Assembly (NCBI GenBank): GCA_028819195.1
Contig: JAPPMF010000004.1
Coordinates: 62,001 to 126,000 of the forward strand
DNA from: Bin55 sp028819195
GTDB lineage: Bacteria > Pseudomonadota > Gammaproteobacteria > Pseudomonadales > Azotimanducaceae
DNA length: 64,000 nt
Direction of reading: 5' to 3'
This document shows positions 18,507 to 27,594 of this stretch, piece after piece. The notes below the pieces were generated by a model. The model had not been told where the DNA came from. It saw only the letters and a program-made list of their open reading frames with translations, and searched no databases. Within the stretch, counting starts at the first letter, position 1, and every line of letters starts with the position of its first letter. The position numbers and the translations under genes are program-made.

Positions 18507-19136
18507 ATGCGTACGATCGAAGAAGCGATCAAAGTCATTGAAGCGTTACTGTTAGTTTCGGACGAACCATTGAATCAATCACAATTAGTAGATTTGCTAG
18601 CTGACGCTGATGAAGATCATTCACGGCTCGCAGAACTGGTACCTCGGGCCTTGTTTGCGATTGAACAACAATGTCTGAATCGAGCGTATCAATTAGTCGA
18701 AGTGAAGTCTGGATTCCGCTTTCAAGTTCGCGCCGATATGAATCCTTGGGTGAAAAAACTATTCGGTCAACGCACTAGACAGTACTCCCGCGCGGTGCTG
18801 GAAACTTTAGCATTAATCGCGTACAAGCAACCGATAACTCGTGGTGAGATCGAGAAAGTACGTGGTGTCGCTGTACACACTCAGATTATTCGCAACCTGA
18901 TGGAACGTGGTTGGATTAGGGAGTTAGGAACTCGAGAGGTCCCGGGACGACCGTTGCTGTATGGAACTACCGAGCGTTTTTTGGATTATTTCAACCTAAG
19001 TTCTTTGAGTGATTTACCACCACTTAAAGAACTCGAGGATTTAACGTCGGCAGACTCCTTCCAAAGTGAAGATATACCAGTCGTGTTAACTCCGTCCGAT
19101 ACCATAAAGCGATCGGATTCCGTTTCCGATGAATGA
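18507..19136 (+). CDS. scpB: segregation and condensation protein B
   Basis: The winged-helix partner that dimerises and wraps the ScpA kleisin. The 209-residue protein has the typical ALLLVSDEPL start and the segment LALIAYKQPITRGEIEKVRGV with a following ELGTREVPGRPLLYGTT, diagnostic of ScpB. The acidic C-terminus is variable. It directly precedes rluB, a common order in gammaproteobacteria. Confidence 0.94.
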   Translation: MRTIEEAIKVIEALLLVSDEPLNQSQLVDLLADADEDHSRLAELVPRALFAIEQQCLNRAYQLVEVKSGFRFQVRADMNPWVKKLFGQRTRQYSRAVLETLALIAYKQPITRGEIEKVRGVAVHTQIIRNLMERGWIRELGTREVPGRPLLYGTTERFLDYFNLSSLSDLPPLKELEDLTSADSFQSEDIPVVLTPSDTIKRSDSVSDE

Positions 19137-19172
19137 AATTTCTATGATCGCTCGCCCGTCGAACAGTCTAAA

Positions 19173-19988
19173 ATGTCGGAGAAAATTCACAAAGTTTTAG
19201 CTGATCGAAATCTTGGTTCTCGTCGGAAGATGGAACGCTGGGTGATTGATGGTCGTGTACATGTGAATGGCGAAGTTGCGACGCTTGGACAACGGGTGTC
19301 AGAATCTGATGTCATCGAAGTTGACGGTAAGCGTATTCCATACCGACAGTCGCAAACTCACATTCGGATTATCGTCATGAACAAAGACGTTGGCGAAATC
19401 GTGACGCGGAACGACCCGGAAAACCGTCCTACTGTATTCACACGATTACCCTCCTTACACCATGATCGCTGGATATCGATTGGTCGATTAGATTTTGTAA
19501 CAAGTGGGTTGTTACTATTTACCAATCATGGCTTACTCGCGCATCGACTCATGCATCCGAGTAGTGGTATAGATCGTGAATACGCGGTTAGAATTTTTGG
19601 TAAACTCGACCAAACACACCGACAGATGATGTTGGGTGGGATAGTCGTTGATGGGCATACATTAAGGTTTACCGATGTGCAGTATTATTCTGGAGGTCGT
19701 TCTAATCATTGGTACCACGTCGTATTGATGGAAGGTAGAAATCGAGAAGTACGTCAACTTTTTCACGAGTTTGGATACACGGTGTCAAGACTCAAACGAG
19801 TTCGATTTGGTCCGATTGTGTTACCAAAGGGGTTGAAGCGTGGTCAGTTCAAGGAACTACCTACGACAGATGTATTTGCGCTTTGTAAATGGTTACGAGT
19901 TGTAGACGACACTCCTATGGGACATCTGTCTCAAACGAAGTCCACTGAGTCGTTTCTTATTCCTTATCCCGGTCTGGATGCCTTCTAG
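19173..19988 (+). CDS. rluB: 23S rRNA pseudouridine synthase RluB
   Basis: Makes pseudouridine 2605 in 23S rRNA in E. coli. The 271-residue protein has an N-terminal S4 RNA-binding domain (KIHKVLADRNLGSRRKMERWV) and a RsuA-family catalytic domain with the active-site Asp in GRLDFVTSGLLLFTN. The GRNREVRQLF segment is conserved. RluB is favoured over RluE/RluF by its position after scpB. It ends 18 bases before the convergent yciK gene; no terminator hairpin is apparent between them. Confidence 0.92.
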   Translation: MSEKIHKVLADRNLGSRRKMERWVIDGRVHVNGEVATLGQRVSESDVIEVDGKRIPYRQSQTHIRIIVMNKDVGEIVTRNDPENRPTVFTRLPSLHHDRWISIGRLDFVTSGLLLFTNHGLLAHRLMHPSSGIDREYAVRIFGKLDQTHRQMMLGGIVVDGHTLRFTDVQYYSGGRSNHWYHVVLMEGRNREVRQLFHEFGYTVSRLKRVRFGPIVLPKGLKRGQFKELPTTDVFALCKWLRVVDDTPMGHLSQTKSTESFLIPYPGLDAF

Positions 19989-20006
19989 GTCAAGGCAAGT
20001 TTAGAA

Positions 20007-20780
20007 TCAAGAATTAGGGTACCAATCACCAGCATAAAAATTCTGTCGGGTAACACCCTTTGAGTCTGGACCCATTAGATAAAGATAGGCTGACATTCGT
20101 TCATCAGGATGTGGAAGTGTTTGCGGATCTTCGGCTGGATAAGCTTGCGCGCGCATTGTCGTTCGAACTGCGCCAGGATTGAGTGAATTAACCCGGATAT
20201 TTGTGGTAGTACTCAATTCTTCGGCAAGTACTTCCATCAAACCTTCGAGTGCGAACTTTGTAACACAGTATGATCCCCAGTACGCGCGTCCAGATTTACT
20301 TAATCCTGAAGAAGTAAAAATTATTGACGCGTCCGGTGAGTTTTTCATAATCGGTAGAACGGACTGCGTCAATTTAAGCGTACTATGAACGTTAATTTCG
20401 AAGGCATTCATCCACGCAGGAATGGGGTAGTGTTCTAAGGTAGTTTTGGGACCAAGAATACCGGCGTTGTGCAAGAGACCATCGATTTTCCCATAAGATT
20501 CCGCCAAGCCCTTTCGTAGGTCTTCGATTAATTGTTCGTTAAGGGTTGCTAAGTCCAACGGAACAATGAGTGAATTTTGTCCATAAGCATCGCGAATTTC
20601 ATCATTAACCTGTTCTAATTTCGACCGAGTTCGACCAATGAGTATAAGGTCGGCCTCATGTGCAGCAAACGCTTTTGCTGCGCTTCTACCTAAACCATCT
20701 CCTGCTCCAGTTACAACGATGGTTCTACCGGCAAGTAGATCTGGTTTTGTTTGATATCGTCTACGTTGGTTTGTAGGCAT
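20007..20780 (-). CDS. yciK: YciK-type short-chain dehydrogenase
   Basis: A 257-residue Rossmann-fold oxidoreductase. It has TGAGDGLG for cofactor binding, NAG after strand 4, the catalytic Ser in FTSSGLS, and YxxxK as YCVTK. The C-terminal SLNPGAVRTTMRAQAYPAEDP matches YciK of E. coli and pseudomonads; the substrate is not known. Its start overlaps the 3' end of ubiG by 20 bases. In Pseudomonas mupP lies between these two genes; here it is missing and the two have closed up. Confidence 0.88.
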   Translation of the reverse strand: MPTNQRRRYQTKPDLLAGRTIVVTGAGDGLGRSAAKAFAAHEADLILIGRTRSKLEQVNDEIRDAYGQNSLIVPLDLATLNEQLIEDLRKGLAESYGKIDGLLHNAGILGPKTTLEHYPIPAWMNAFEINVHSTLKLTQSVLPIMKNSPDASIIFTSSGLSKSGRAYWGSYCVTKFALEGLMEVLAEELSTTTNIRVNSLNPGAVRTTMRAQAYPAEDPQTLPHPDERMSAYLYLMGPDSKGVTRQNFYAGDWYPNS

Positions 20781-21465
20781 GCATTAGGAAATTTACGTCT
20801 ACGCTTTCACAATGAAACGAGTAACGAGTGAATGGATTGTACGTGTAACCGGCGATTTCTTTAACGACAAGACCAGCAGATCGCATAGCAGTAGCAATTT
20901 CACTGGGTCGAAGCAGTTTTTGATAGTCGTGGGTACCTCTCGGTAAGAGTCCTAGCACATATTCCGCGCCTAAAATAGCCATTAAGTAAGCTTGCCAAGT
21001 TCGATTAATGGTTGAAATGAAAACGTTACCACCAGGTTTACAAAGATCCGCTAGTGATTGGATTACCTGATTGTAATCGGATACGTGTTCTAAGATTTCG
21101 AGTGCTGTGACCACGTCGAACGTCTCGCGTTTATCTTCTGCAAGTTCTTCTGCTGTACCATGAATGTACTCAATTTGTTGTTCGACTCCAGACTCAATCG
21201 AATGCAATTTTGCGGTCACAAGTGGTCCTTTAGCTGGGTCAATTCCAGTTACTTTGGCTCCTAGAAACGCAAGACTTTCAGATAATATCCCACCTCCACA
21301 TCCAACATCGATAATGTTTTGACCACGTAAACTACAACGATTTGCGATGAACCGAATTCGTAGAGGATTTATGTCGTGAAGTGTTCTAAACTCGCCGTCC
21401 AGGTCCCACCAACTAGACGCACGACTGTCAAACTTTTCGAGTTCAGAGAGATCCGTTGTGCTCAA
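20761..21465 (-). CDS. ubiG: ubiquinone biosynthesis O-methyltransferase UbiG
   Basis: SAM-dependent enzyme carrying out both O-methylations of ubiquinone synthesis. The 234-residue protein starts in the family style (FDSRASSWWDLDGEFRTLHDINPLR), with SAM motif I DVGCGGGILSESLA and the later FISTINRT strand. The start is a TTG preceded by AAGGGA. Presence of ubiG indicates ubiquinone-based respiration. It is divergent from gyrA with about 165 bases between. Confidence 0.95.
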   Translation of the reverse strand: MSTTDLSELEKFDSRASSWWDLDGEFRTLHDINPLRIRFIANRCSLRGQNIIDVGCGGGILSESLAFLGAKVTGIDPAKGPLVTAKLHSIESGVEQQIEYIHGTAEELAEDKRETFDVVTALEILEHVSDYNQVIQSLADLCKPGGNVFISTINRTWQAYLMAILGAEYVLGLLPRGTHDYQKLLRPSEIATAMRSAGLVVKEIAGYTYNPFTRYSFHCESVDVNFLMHAYKPT

Positions 21466-21555
21466 TTCGATTCCCTTAAGACATCATAAAAAACAAATTT
21501 AAAACTAGCTTGAAACTCGTGTCGCAGATTACTTGTTAGTAATGCAAATATTGTA

Positions 21556-21583
21556 TTGAATTCCTTGATGTTTTCCGTAAAAT
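21556..21583 (+). promoter_or_regulatory. candidate sigma70-like promoter of gyrA
   Basis: TTGAAT (21556-21561), a 16-base spacer and TAAAAT (21578-21583) lie about 50 bases upstream of the gyrA ATG in the ubiG-gyrA divergent region. The -10 has five of six consensus bases; the -35 has its strong TTGA part. Confidence 0.4.
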
Positions 21584-21631
21584 ACGTAGTCTTACAAGTG
21601 CAAGTCACCCGCACACCAATACCCTAAATCC

Positions 21632-24355
21632 ATGACTGATGAAATTTCCTCCGATGAACCGGAAAATGGTTCAGATGGAGACGATAATAATAACGAAAAT
21701 TCTAACGTAAGCACGGGCGGCGATTTCGTGCGTGTTAAACTTGAAGACGAGATGCGACACTCGTATCTCGGATATGCCTTAAGTGTTATTGTTGGACGAG
21801 CTTTGCCTGATGTTCGAGATGGCTTAAAGCCAGTGCATCGCCGGAGCTTGTACGGTATGGACAAGTTGAACAATCGACATGACCGACCACCGATGAAATC
21901 AGCACGAATATCCGGTGAAGTGATGGGTAAATACCACCCTCACGGGGAAGATGCGATTTATAACACGATCGTAATCATGGCACAAGACTTCAAAATGCGC
22001 TATCCCTTGGTAGATGGACAAGGAAACTTTGGTTCCATTGACGGAGATCCCCCGGCCGCAAGCCGTTACACCGAAGTTCGCATGTCGAAAATTGCTTCGG
22101 AACTGTTAGCTGATCTTGACAAAGAAACCGTCGACATGGTTCGTAACTACGACGAAACCTTGTGGATGCCTTTAGTACTACCCACTCGAGTTCCTAATTT
22201 GTTGATTAATGGTTCGCAAGGTATTGCCGTCGGGATGTCTACAAATATTCCACCTCACAATATAGGTGAGATAATAAATTCAAGTATAGCTTTATTAAAG
22301 GACAGTGATTTAGGTGTAATGGATTTGATGGAACATGTTCCAGGTCCCGACTTCCCTACGGCTGGAATCATTAACGGTAGACTTGGAATCGTCGATGCGT
22401 ATGAAACAGGTAGAGGCAGGATCATCGTTCGTGGCCGTGCAAGCATCGAAGAGGATAAGTCAGGACGACAAAGAATCATTATTACTGAGATTCCATTTCA
22501 AGTAAACAAAGCTACTTTGGTGGAATCAATTGCACAGCTAGTACGAGATCAACGAATAACGGGGATTTCGGATTTACGCGACGAATCGAATAAAGATGGT
22601 TTACGAGTTGTAATTGAAATCAAAAAGAGTGAAATGGGTGATGTCGTCTTGAACAATCTTTACACTCATACTCAGCTACAGACCTCTTTTTCGGTTAATG
22701 CAGTCGCTTTGGTGAACGGTCAACCGAAGATTGTTTCACTTAAAGACATGCTGTTGGAGTTTATCCAGCATCGGCGCGAAGTAGTGATTCGTCGAACCGT
22801 GTATCTATTACGCGAAGGTCGTAAACGTGCTCACTTATTAGAAGGTCAGACGGTCGCATTAGCAGAGATCGACGAAATCGTTGAACTCATTCGTAAATCT
22901 GAATCACGGGATGTTGCAAGGGCAGGACTGATGGAACGAGCTTGGCTCATTCGAACCCCCGACGTGTCTATTACAGAAGACCAATTGTCTCGGGTCGAAG
23001 CCGTCAGAACTTTGTTGCAACGCGAGGATGTAAAGATTGCGCAACGTCAAGATCTGCCACTAGAACTTGGATTCAATTTAACTACATTGTCTTATCGTTT
23101 TTCACAAGAACAAGCTGATGCTATTCTAAACCTACAGTTACATCGTTTGGTTAGCTTAGAACAGAACAAGTTAATCAATGACTTTGAAGAACTCATCGCA
23201 ACCATCAGAAATCTACAACGAATTCTTGACTCGGACGAACGTTTAGACGAAGTAATAGAAGAAGAACTGACAGAAATCAGAGAGAAATTTACCGACGATC
23301 GCAAAACCGAAATTCGCGAAGCAGAGGCAGATTTTTCAGTGATTGATTTAATCAATCCGATGTACGTTGTGCTCACGATTTCCCATGCCGGATATGCTAA
23401 GGCTCAAGACGTTGATGTATACCGAGCACAACATCGTGGCGGTCACGGTAAGATTGCACTTTCTACGAAAGAAAGCGACTATGTTGAACAACTAATGGTA
23501 GTCCACAACCATTCGACACTCTTATGTTTTTCGAATTTAGGCAGAGTACATTGGCTACCTGCGTATCGAATTCCAGTTGAAAGTCGGAATGCTCGAGGAA
23601 AACCCCTGGTCAATTTGATTAAATTACAACCGGACGAACGGATCACCACGGTGGTCCCGATGGATGACGATCCAGAAGACAAGTTTGTGGCGATGGCTAC
23701 CAAGAATGGTCGGATTAAACGCACTCAACTTACGCACTTCGTACAACCCCGTAAGTTAGGTAAGATTGCGATCACGCTTGAAGATAACGACGAACTAGTG
23801 GGTGTTGCCGTGACGGATGGAACAAAAAAGCTAATGCTAGTTCAAAGTGCTGGTTTCGCGTCGATGTTTCAGGAATCAGATGTGAGAGCACAGGGACGAT
23901 CCGCCCGTGGAGTTCGTGGTATTCGTCTTGCCAAGGATGAAAAAGTGCTTGCGTTTATAGTCCCTGAAGAAGATGGTTTTTTACTATGTGCTTCTGAAAA
24001 TGGTTTTGGTAAGTGTTCTAGAATCGACAGCTTCAGATTAACAAGACGGAACGGGAAAGGAGTAAAAGCTATCAAATCTTCCGTGAGAAACGGTGCTTTG
24101 GCTTGTGCGCTACAAGTGGTAGACGACGATGAAGTCATGTTCATTAACGATCGTGGGGTTCTGTTACGGACTAAGGTTAGTCAAATTTCAAAGGTCGGCC
24201 GTGTAGCTCAAGGAGTTAAGTTGCTTGACTTGAAGGATGGTGCTAAACTCGTAGGTGGCGCGAGGATACCGACTGACGAAGAACTAGTACTGCAAGATTC
24301 GCTTGATACGTCGGACGAAACAGAAACTGAAATTGACGAGAATACCAAAGAATAA
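21632..24355 (+). CDS. gyrA: DNA gyrase subunit A
   Basis: Breaks and rejoins DNA in the ATP-driven introduction of negative supercoils with GyrB. The 907-residue protein has a 30-residue acidic, Asn-rich N-terminal extension, then the winged helix with catalytic Tyr146 in ASRYTEVRM (E. coli Tyr122 plus 24). At the quinolone-determining region it reads HPHGEDAIYN: Glu106, Asp107 and Asn111 occupy E. coli positions Asp82, Ser83 and Asp87. The C-terminal beta-pinwheel has the GyrA-box as QHRGGHGK (residues 600-607), with two His in place of basic residues. An acidic tail follows. It heads the gyrA-serC-pheA-cmk-rpsA-ihfB block. Confidence 0.96.
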   Translation: MTDEISSDEPENGSDGDDNNNENSNVSTGGDFVRVKLEDEMRHSYLGYALSVIVGRALPDVRDGLKPVHRRSLYGMDKLNNRHDRPPMKSARISGEVMGKYHPHGEDAIYNTIVIMAQDFKMRYPLVDGQGNFGSIDGDPPAASRYTEVRMSKIASELLADLDKETVDMVRNYDETLWMPLVLPTRVPNLLINGSQGIAVGMSTNIPPHNIGEIINSSIALLKDSDLGVMDLMEHVPGPDFPTAGIINGRLGIVDAYETGRGRIIVRGRASIEEDKSGRQRIIITEIPFQVNKATLVESIAQLVRDQRITGISDLRDESNKDGLRVVIEIKKSEMGDVVLNNLYTHTQLQTSFSVNAVALVNGQPKIVSLKDMLLEFIQHRREVVIRRTVYLLREGRKRAHLLEGQTVALAEIDEIVELIRKSESRDVARAGLMERAWLIRTPDVSITEDQLSRVEAVRTLLQREDVKIAQRQDLPLELGFNLTTLSYRFSQEQADAILNLQLHRLVSLEQNKLINDFEELIATIRNLQRILDSDERLDEVIEEELTEIREKFTDDRKTEIREAEADFSVIDLINPMYVVLTISHAGYAKAQDVDVYRAQHRGGHGKIALSTKESDYVEQLMVVHNHSTLLCFSNLGRVHWLPAYRIPVESRNARGKPLVNLIKLQPDERITTVVPMDDDPEDKFVAMATKNGRIKRTQLTHFVQPRKLGKIAITLEDNDELVGVAVTDGTKKLMLVQSAGFASMFQESDVRAQGRSARGVRGIRLAKDEKVLAFIVPEEDGFLLCASENGFGKCSRIDSFRLTRRNGKGVKAIKSSVRNGALACALQVVDDDEVMFINDRGVLLRTKVSQISKVGRVAQGVKLLDLKDGAKLVGGARIPTDEELVLQDSLDTSDETETEIDENTKE

Positions 24356-24399
24356 TCTTTACTTGGTATTCTCTAACCATCTAACAATTTTCCTATAAC

Positions 24400-25470
24400 A
24401 TGAACCGAGCTTTTAATTTTGCAGCAGGTCCAGCTGCACTCCCCGACGAAGTCTTACAGATCGCCCAACGCGAACTCATGGTGTATGGCGATCTAGGGCA
24501 TTCCATCATGGAGATGAGTCACCGCTCATCGACATTTATCGAGGTTGCTGAGCACTCAGAAGCAACTCTTCGGAAGCTGTTGGGTATAAACGATGATTTT
24601 CACGTGCTGTTTATGCATGGAGGCGCGACCATGCAATTTGCACTGATACCGCTCAATTTAGCTACACCTGACACATCTGCTGAGTACGCTATTACTGGTT
24701 ATTGGTCGAAGCGGGCATGTAAAGAAGCGCAACGCATTCGGACGGCGCACGCGGTTACCGAGACCGACACCTATATCGCACCAGAGAGCAGTTGGGATCG
24801 TGTTGACAACAGCAGTTATTTGTACTTTACTTCAAATGAAACTTTACGAGGAGTTCAATTCCACGAGTTTCCCTCCCCTGAACATGCCCCACTTGTATGT
24901 GACATGACATCGGATTTTTTAACACGTCCAGTCGATGTTTCGAATTTCGGGTTGATTTATGCAGGGGCGCAAAAAAATGCGGGAATTGCAGGAGTTACGA
25001 TAGTAATTGTCCGCAAGGAACTGTGCACACCGCTAAAGTCGAATGAATTACATTTTCTGAATTATCAAACCCATGCGCAATACGATTCGATGTACAACAC
25101 ACCAAGTACCTTTGCTTGGTATGTATCCGGTCTTTATTTCGATTGGATTGTGAAGGAAGGAGGAGTGGAAGTCATGCAACAACGTGCTGCACAAAAAAGT
25201 GAAGTACTTTACCGTGTCATTGATGGCAGTAATTTCTATCAAAGTCCAGTCGCTAAAGAGCATCGCTCAGTGCAGAATGTTACCTTTTACTTACCTGATG
25301 AACGACAGCACCACCACTTTCTCAAAGAAGCCTCAAAAGCAAATCTCAAAAACTTGGAAGGACACCGTGAAGTAGGTGGTATTCGCGCTAGTCTCTACAA
25401 CGCAGTTACCCAGGAAGGGGTTAATACTCTTTGTGATTTCATCCAAGATTTTGAGAATAGACACGGATAA
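24400..25470 (+). CDS. serC: phosphoserine aminotransferase
   Basis: PLP enzyme making 3-phosphoserine (serine path) and serving pyridoxine synthesis. The 356-residue protein aligns to E. coli SerC end to end: FNFAAGPAALP start, HGGATMQF phosphate-binding region, PLP lysine in YAGAQKNAGIAG near residue 192, and GGIRASLYNAV near the end. The family's HGGGRGQF is changed to HGGATMQF here. It is followed 2 bases later by pheA, as in Pseudomonas. Confidence 0.95.
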   Translation: MNRAFNFAAGPAALPDEVLQIAQRELMVYGDLGHSIMEMSHRSSTFIEVAEHSEATLRKLLGINDDFHVLFMHGGATMQFALIPLNLATPDTSAEYAITGYWSKRACKEAQRIRTAHAVTETDTYIAPESSWDRVDNSSYLYFTSNETLRGVQFHEFPSPEHAPLVCDMTSDFLTRPVDVSNFGLIYAGAQKNAGIAGVTIVIVRKELCTPLKSNELHFLNYQTHAQYDSMYNTPSTFAWYVSGLYFDWIVKEGGVEVMQQRAAQKSEVLYRVIDGSNFYQSPVAKEHRSVQNVTFYLPDERQHHHFLKEASKANLKNLEGHREVGGIRASLYNAVTQEGVNTLCDFIQDFENRHG

Positions 25471-25472
25471 AT

Positions 25473-26561
25473 ATGAACAGTCGCCACCGCCGTGAGGATC
25501 TTAGTGAATTAGAGGTAACTGATGAGCAGTTACTATTTTTGCTGAATCAACGTGCCGAATTGTTTCGAGCAAAACAAGAATCTGAGCGTTCAACGAACCA
25601 AGGACAAAGCTCGTTGAAGGAAACAGTTCGTGATGCGCAGTTCGTTCAGCGACTTCTAGAACTCAATCAAGGTCCACTGACTGATGAACAAATTGAAAGT
25701 TTGTTTCGTGAAATTGAATCTTGTTGTTCATCGCTGCAAAGTCCGACGATCATTGCTTTTCAAGCACGCTCTGGAACGCCGGTAGAGGATGCTGCCCTTC
25801 AACATTTCGGAACTGGGGTTTCCTTAGTACCACAAGCGACCGTGAACGGCGTGTTTCGGTCCGTTGAGAAAGGTACGGCCTCCTATGGTATTGTCCCGAT
25901 TGAAGGCAATATAGATCGTTCTTTTAGTGTTACTTTTGATTGCTTTCTGCAACGAAATGTCAAAATTTGTGGTGAAGTACCGTATGCCTTACGGTATGCA
26001 ATCCTCGCTCGGCCACGCACCTCGCTAGATGCCATCGATGTGGTATATGCACAAGCGGATGCTTTGACTACTTGTCGCGACTGGTTGCAACGGCATTTGC
26101 CACATGTACAAACGCAGGAAGTAGCTAGCGGGACCGAAGCGGTTCAGTATGCGCAGGATCGAAAGAATTCCGCTGCGATTGCAGGTAAGTTGCGCGTAGA
26201 ACAGTTCCAGCTAGAAGTGTTACAAGACAATATCGAAGATGAAGCTGAAAATTACGTTCGTTATGTTATCCTTGGAAGTGAATCTGGACCCCCCTCTGGT
26301 AATGATAAAACCTCTATTATTGTGAGTTCTAAGGATGAGCCAGGGGCACTCTATCGAATCCTTTCGCCATTTCAAAAGTACAACATCAGTTTGTCGAGGA
26401 TTGAGACTCGACCAATCCATAGCGATGGAGTTTTTCTCTTTTTTCTCGACTTTGAAGGACATGAGTCTGAGAAACATGTACAAAAAGCACTATCTGCAAT
26501 CGAACAAGTGACCAAGATGGTTAATCGCTTGGGTTCCTATCCTAAGGCATCAGCTCATTGA
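25473..26561 (+). CDS. pheA: PheA-like chorismate mutase/prephenate dehydratase with degenerate active sites
   Basis: Same length and domain order as Pseudomonas PheA: chorismate mutase (1-90), prephenate dehydratase (93-270) and a C-terminal ACT domain (279-350) with GALY and SRIETRP kept. By eye alignment, however, catalytic residues are lost. In the mutase, the positions of E. coli Arg11 and Lys39 hold Leu10 and Glu38. In the dehydratase, the PIENSxxG motif reads PIEGNIDR (142-149), the SHxQ motif reads AQAD (193-196), the TRF motif reads VRY (262-264), and the N-terminal GTFS reads GTPV. The frame is open and the NSAAIAG and GSYPKA segments are intact, so the protein is made but may be catalytically dead or altered. 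aroA and hisC, normally next, are absent. Confidence 0.85.
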   Translation: MNSRHRREDLSELEVTDEQLLFLLNQRAELFRAKQESERSTNQGQSSLKETVRDAQFVQRLLELNQGPLTDEQIESLFREIESCCSSLQSPTIIAFQARSGTPVEDAALQHFGTGVSLVPQATVNGVFRSVEKGTASYGIVPIEGNIDRSFSVTFDCFLQRNVKICGEVPYALRYAILARPRTSLDAIDVVYAQADALTTCRDWLQRHLPHVQTQEVASGTEAVQYAQDRKNSAAIAGKLRVEQFQLEVLQDNIEDEAENYVRYVILGSESGPPSGNDKTSIIVSSKDEPGALYRILSPFQKYNISLSRIETRPIHSDGVFLFFLDFEGHESEKHVQKALSAIEQVTKMVNRLGSYPKASAH

Positions 26562-26641
26562 GTTTAAAACCCCTCCGAACTGAGTTTTTTGAGACCCAGT
26601 TTTTCCATAAATATTGGATGTAGACCTCGATTACCCCCAGT

Positions 26642-27400
26642 ATGAACTCGAACGTTCCTGTCATAACGATCGATGGGCTAGCAGCGTCGGGTAAGGGTTC
26701 TGTCGCCTGTGAAGTTGCGACTAGACTCGGTTGGAATCTTCTTGATAGCGGATTGTTTTACCGAGTTGTGGCATTCTTAGTTGATCGCTATGGTTTATCG
26801 CTGCATGATGTAAGCCCAATTGTCGGTATGATTAATCAAACAACACAGTTTGTCTATTCCAATGCCGGAGTCTCGGTAGCGACGGCGACATCAAACAGCA
26901 AGGTACAAACACAAAACACTTTCATACTCGACGATTCACATCGAGTTGGTTATGTCCGGTGGAACGGAAACGACATCACTAAAGAGGTACGTTCTGACCA
27001 CATATCGAAAATTGCAGCGAGAGTAGCTGCTTCGGAGCAGATACGCAAAGTGTTGCGGCCGAAACAACGTGAACGGCGACAACCACCAGGATTAGTAGCT
27101 GACGGACGTGATATGGGTACAGTGATTTTTCCTGACGCGCCGCTTAAGATATTTTTGGAAGCTTCGCTAGCCGTACGCGTGAGTAGACGAATCCGACAGT
27201 TGGGTTTAACCGAGACCAAAACTGAATTTCAGCGAATCGAAAAGACGATGCAAGAGCGCGATAATCGAGACACATTGCGCAAAGTCGCTCCTGCAGTAGC
27301 GGCGGTGGATGCGATCAGTCTAGATTCTTCTGACCAAACACTAGCCGAGACTGTAGAAGTAGTGATAAACTTGGCAAAAGAACGAAAGATTGTTCCGTGA
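26642..27400 (+). CDS. cmk: cytidylate kinase
   Basis: Phosphorylates CMP and dCMP. The 252-residue protein has the P-loop ITIDGLAASGKGS at residues 8-20 (family: GPSGSGKGT), LDSGLFYRVVA for nucleotide binding, the DGRDMGTVIFPDAPLKIFLEAS segment and the RDNRD lid. It is somewhat longer than E. coli Cmk (227) through the 70-100 region. It precedes rpsA, the conserved cmk-rpsA-ihfB order. In Pseudomonas aroA lies just upstream; here pheA does. Confidence 0.93.
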   Translation: MNSNVPVITIDGLAASGKGSVACEVATRLGWNLLDSGLFYRVVAFLVDRYGLSLHDVSPIVGMINQTTQFVYSNAGVSVATATSNSKVQTQNTFILDDSHRVGYVRWNGNDITKEVRSDHISKIAARVAASEQIRKVLRPKQRERRQPPGLVADGRDMGTVIFPDAPLKIFLEASLAVRVSRRIRQLGLTETKTEFQRIEKTMQERDNRDTLRKVAPAVAAVDAISLDSSDQTLAETVEVVINLAKERKIVP

Positions 27401-27594
27401 CTTAGCGAACTTTTGTATGTTGTTGTATAACAGTAAAATATTCGTTTTAATTTTTGACACTTTACTGGAAACTCCATTCCGCGTTAAACTCAAAATTGAC
27501 TAAGTTGATTGGTCTTCAGTGACCGTTGACACTTTTTCCGATTACCCCAACCTCTTTATCCTTTCTTTTTTTCACCCAACCTAAATCAATTTTT

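Noticed and set aside
27526..27594. Upstream TTG start for ribosomal protein S1
   Set aside because: The extra 23 residues do not resemble any S1; the ATG at 27595 gives the conserved N-terminus.
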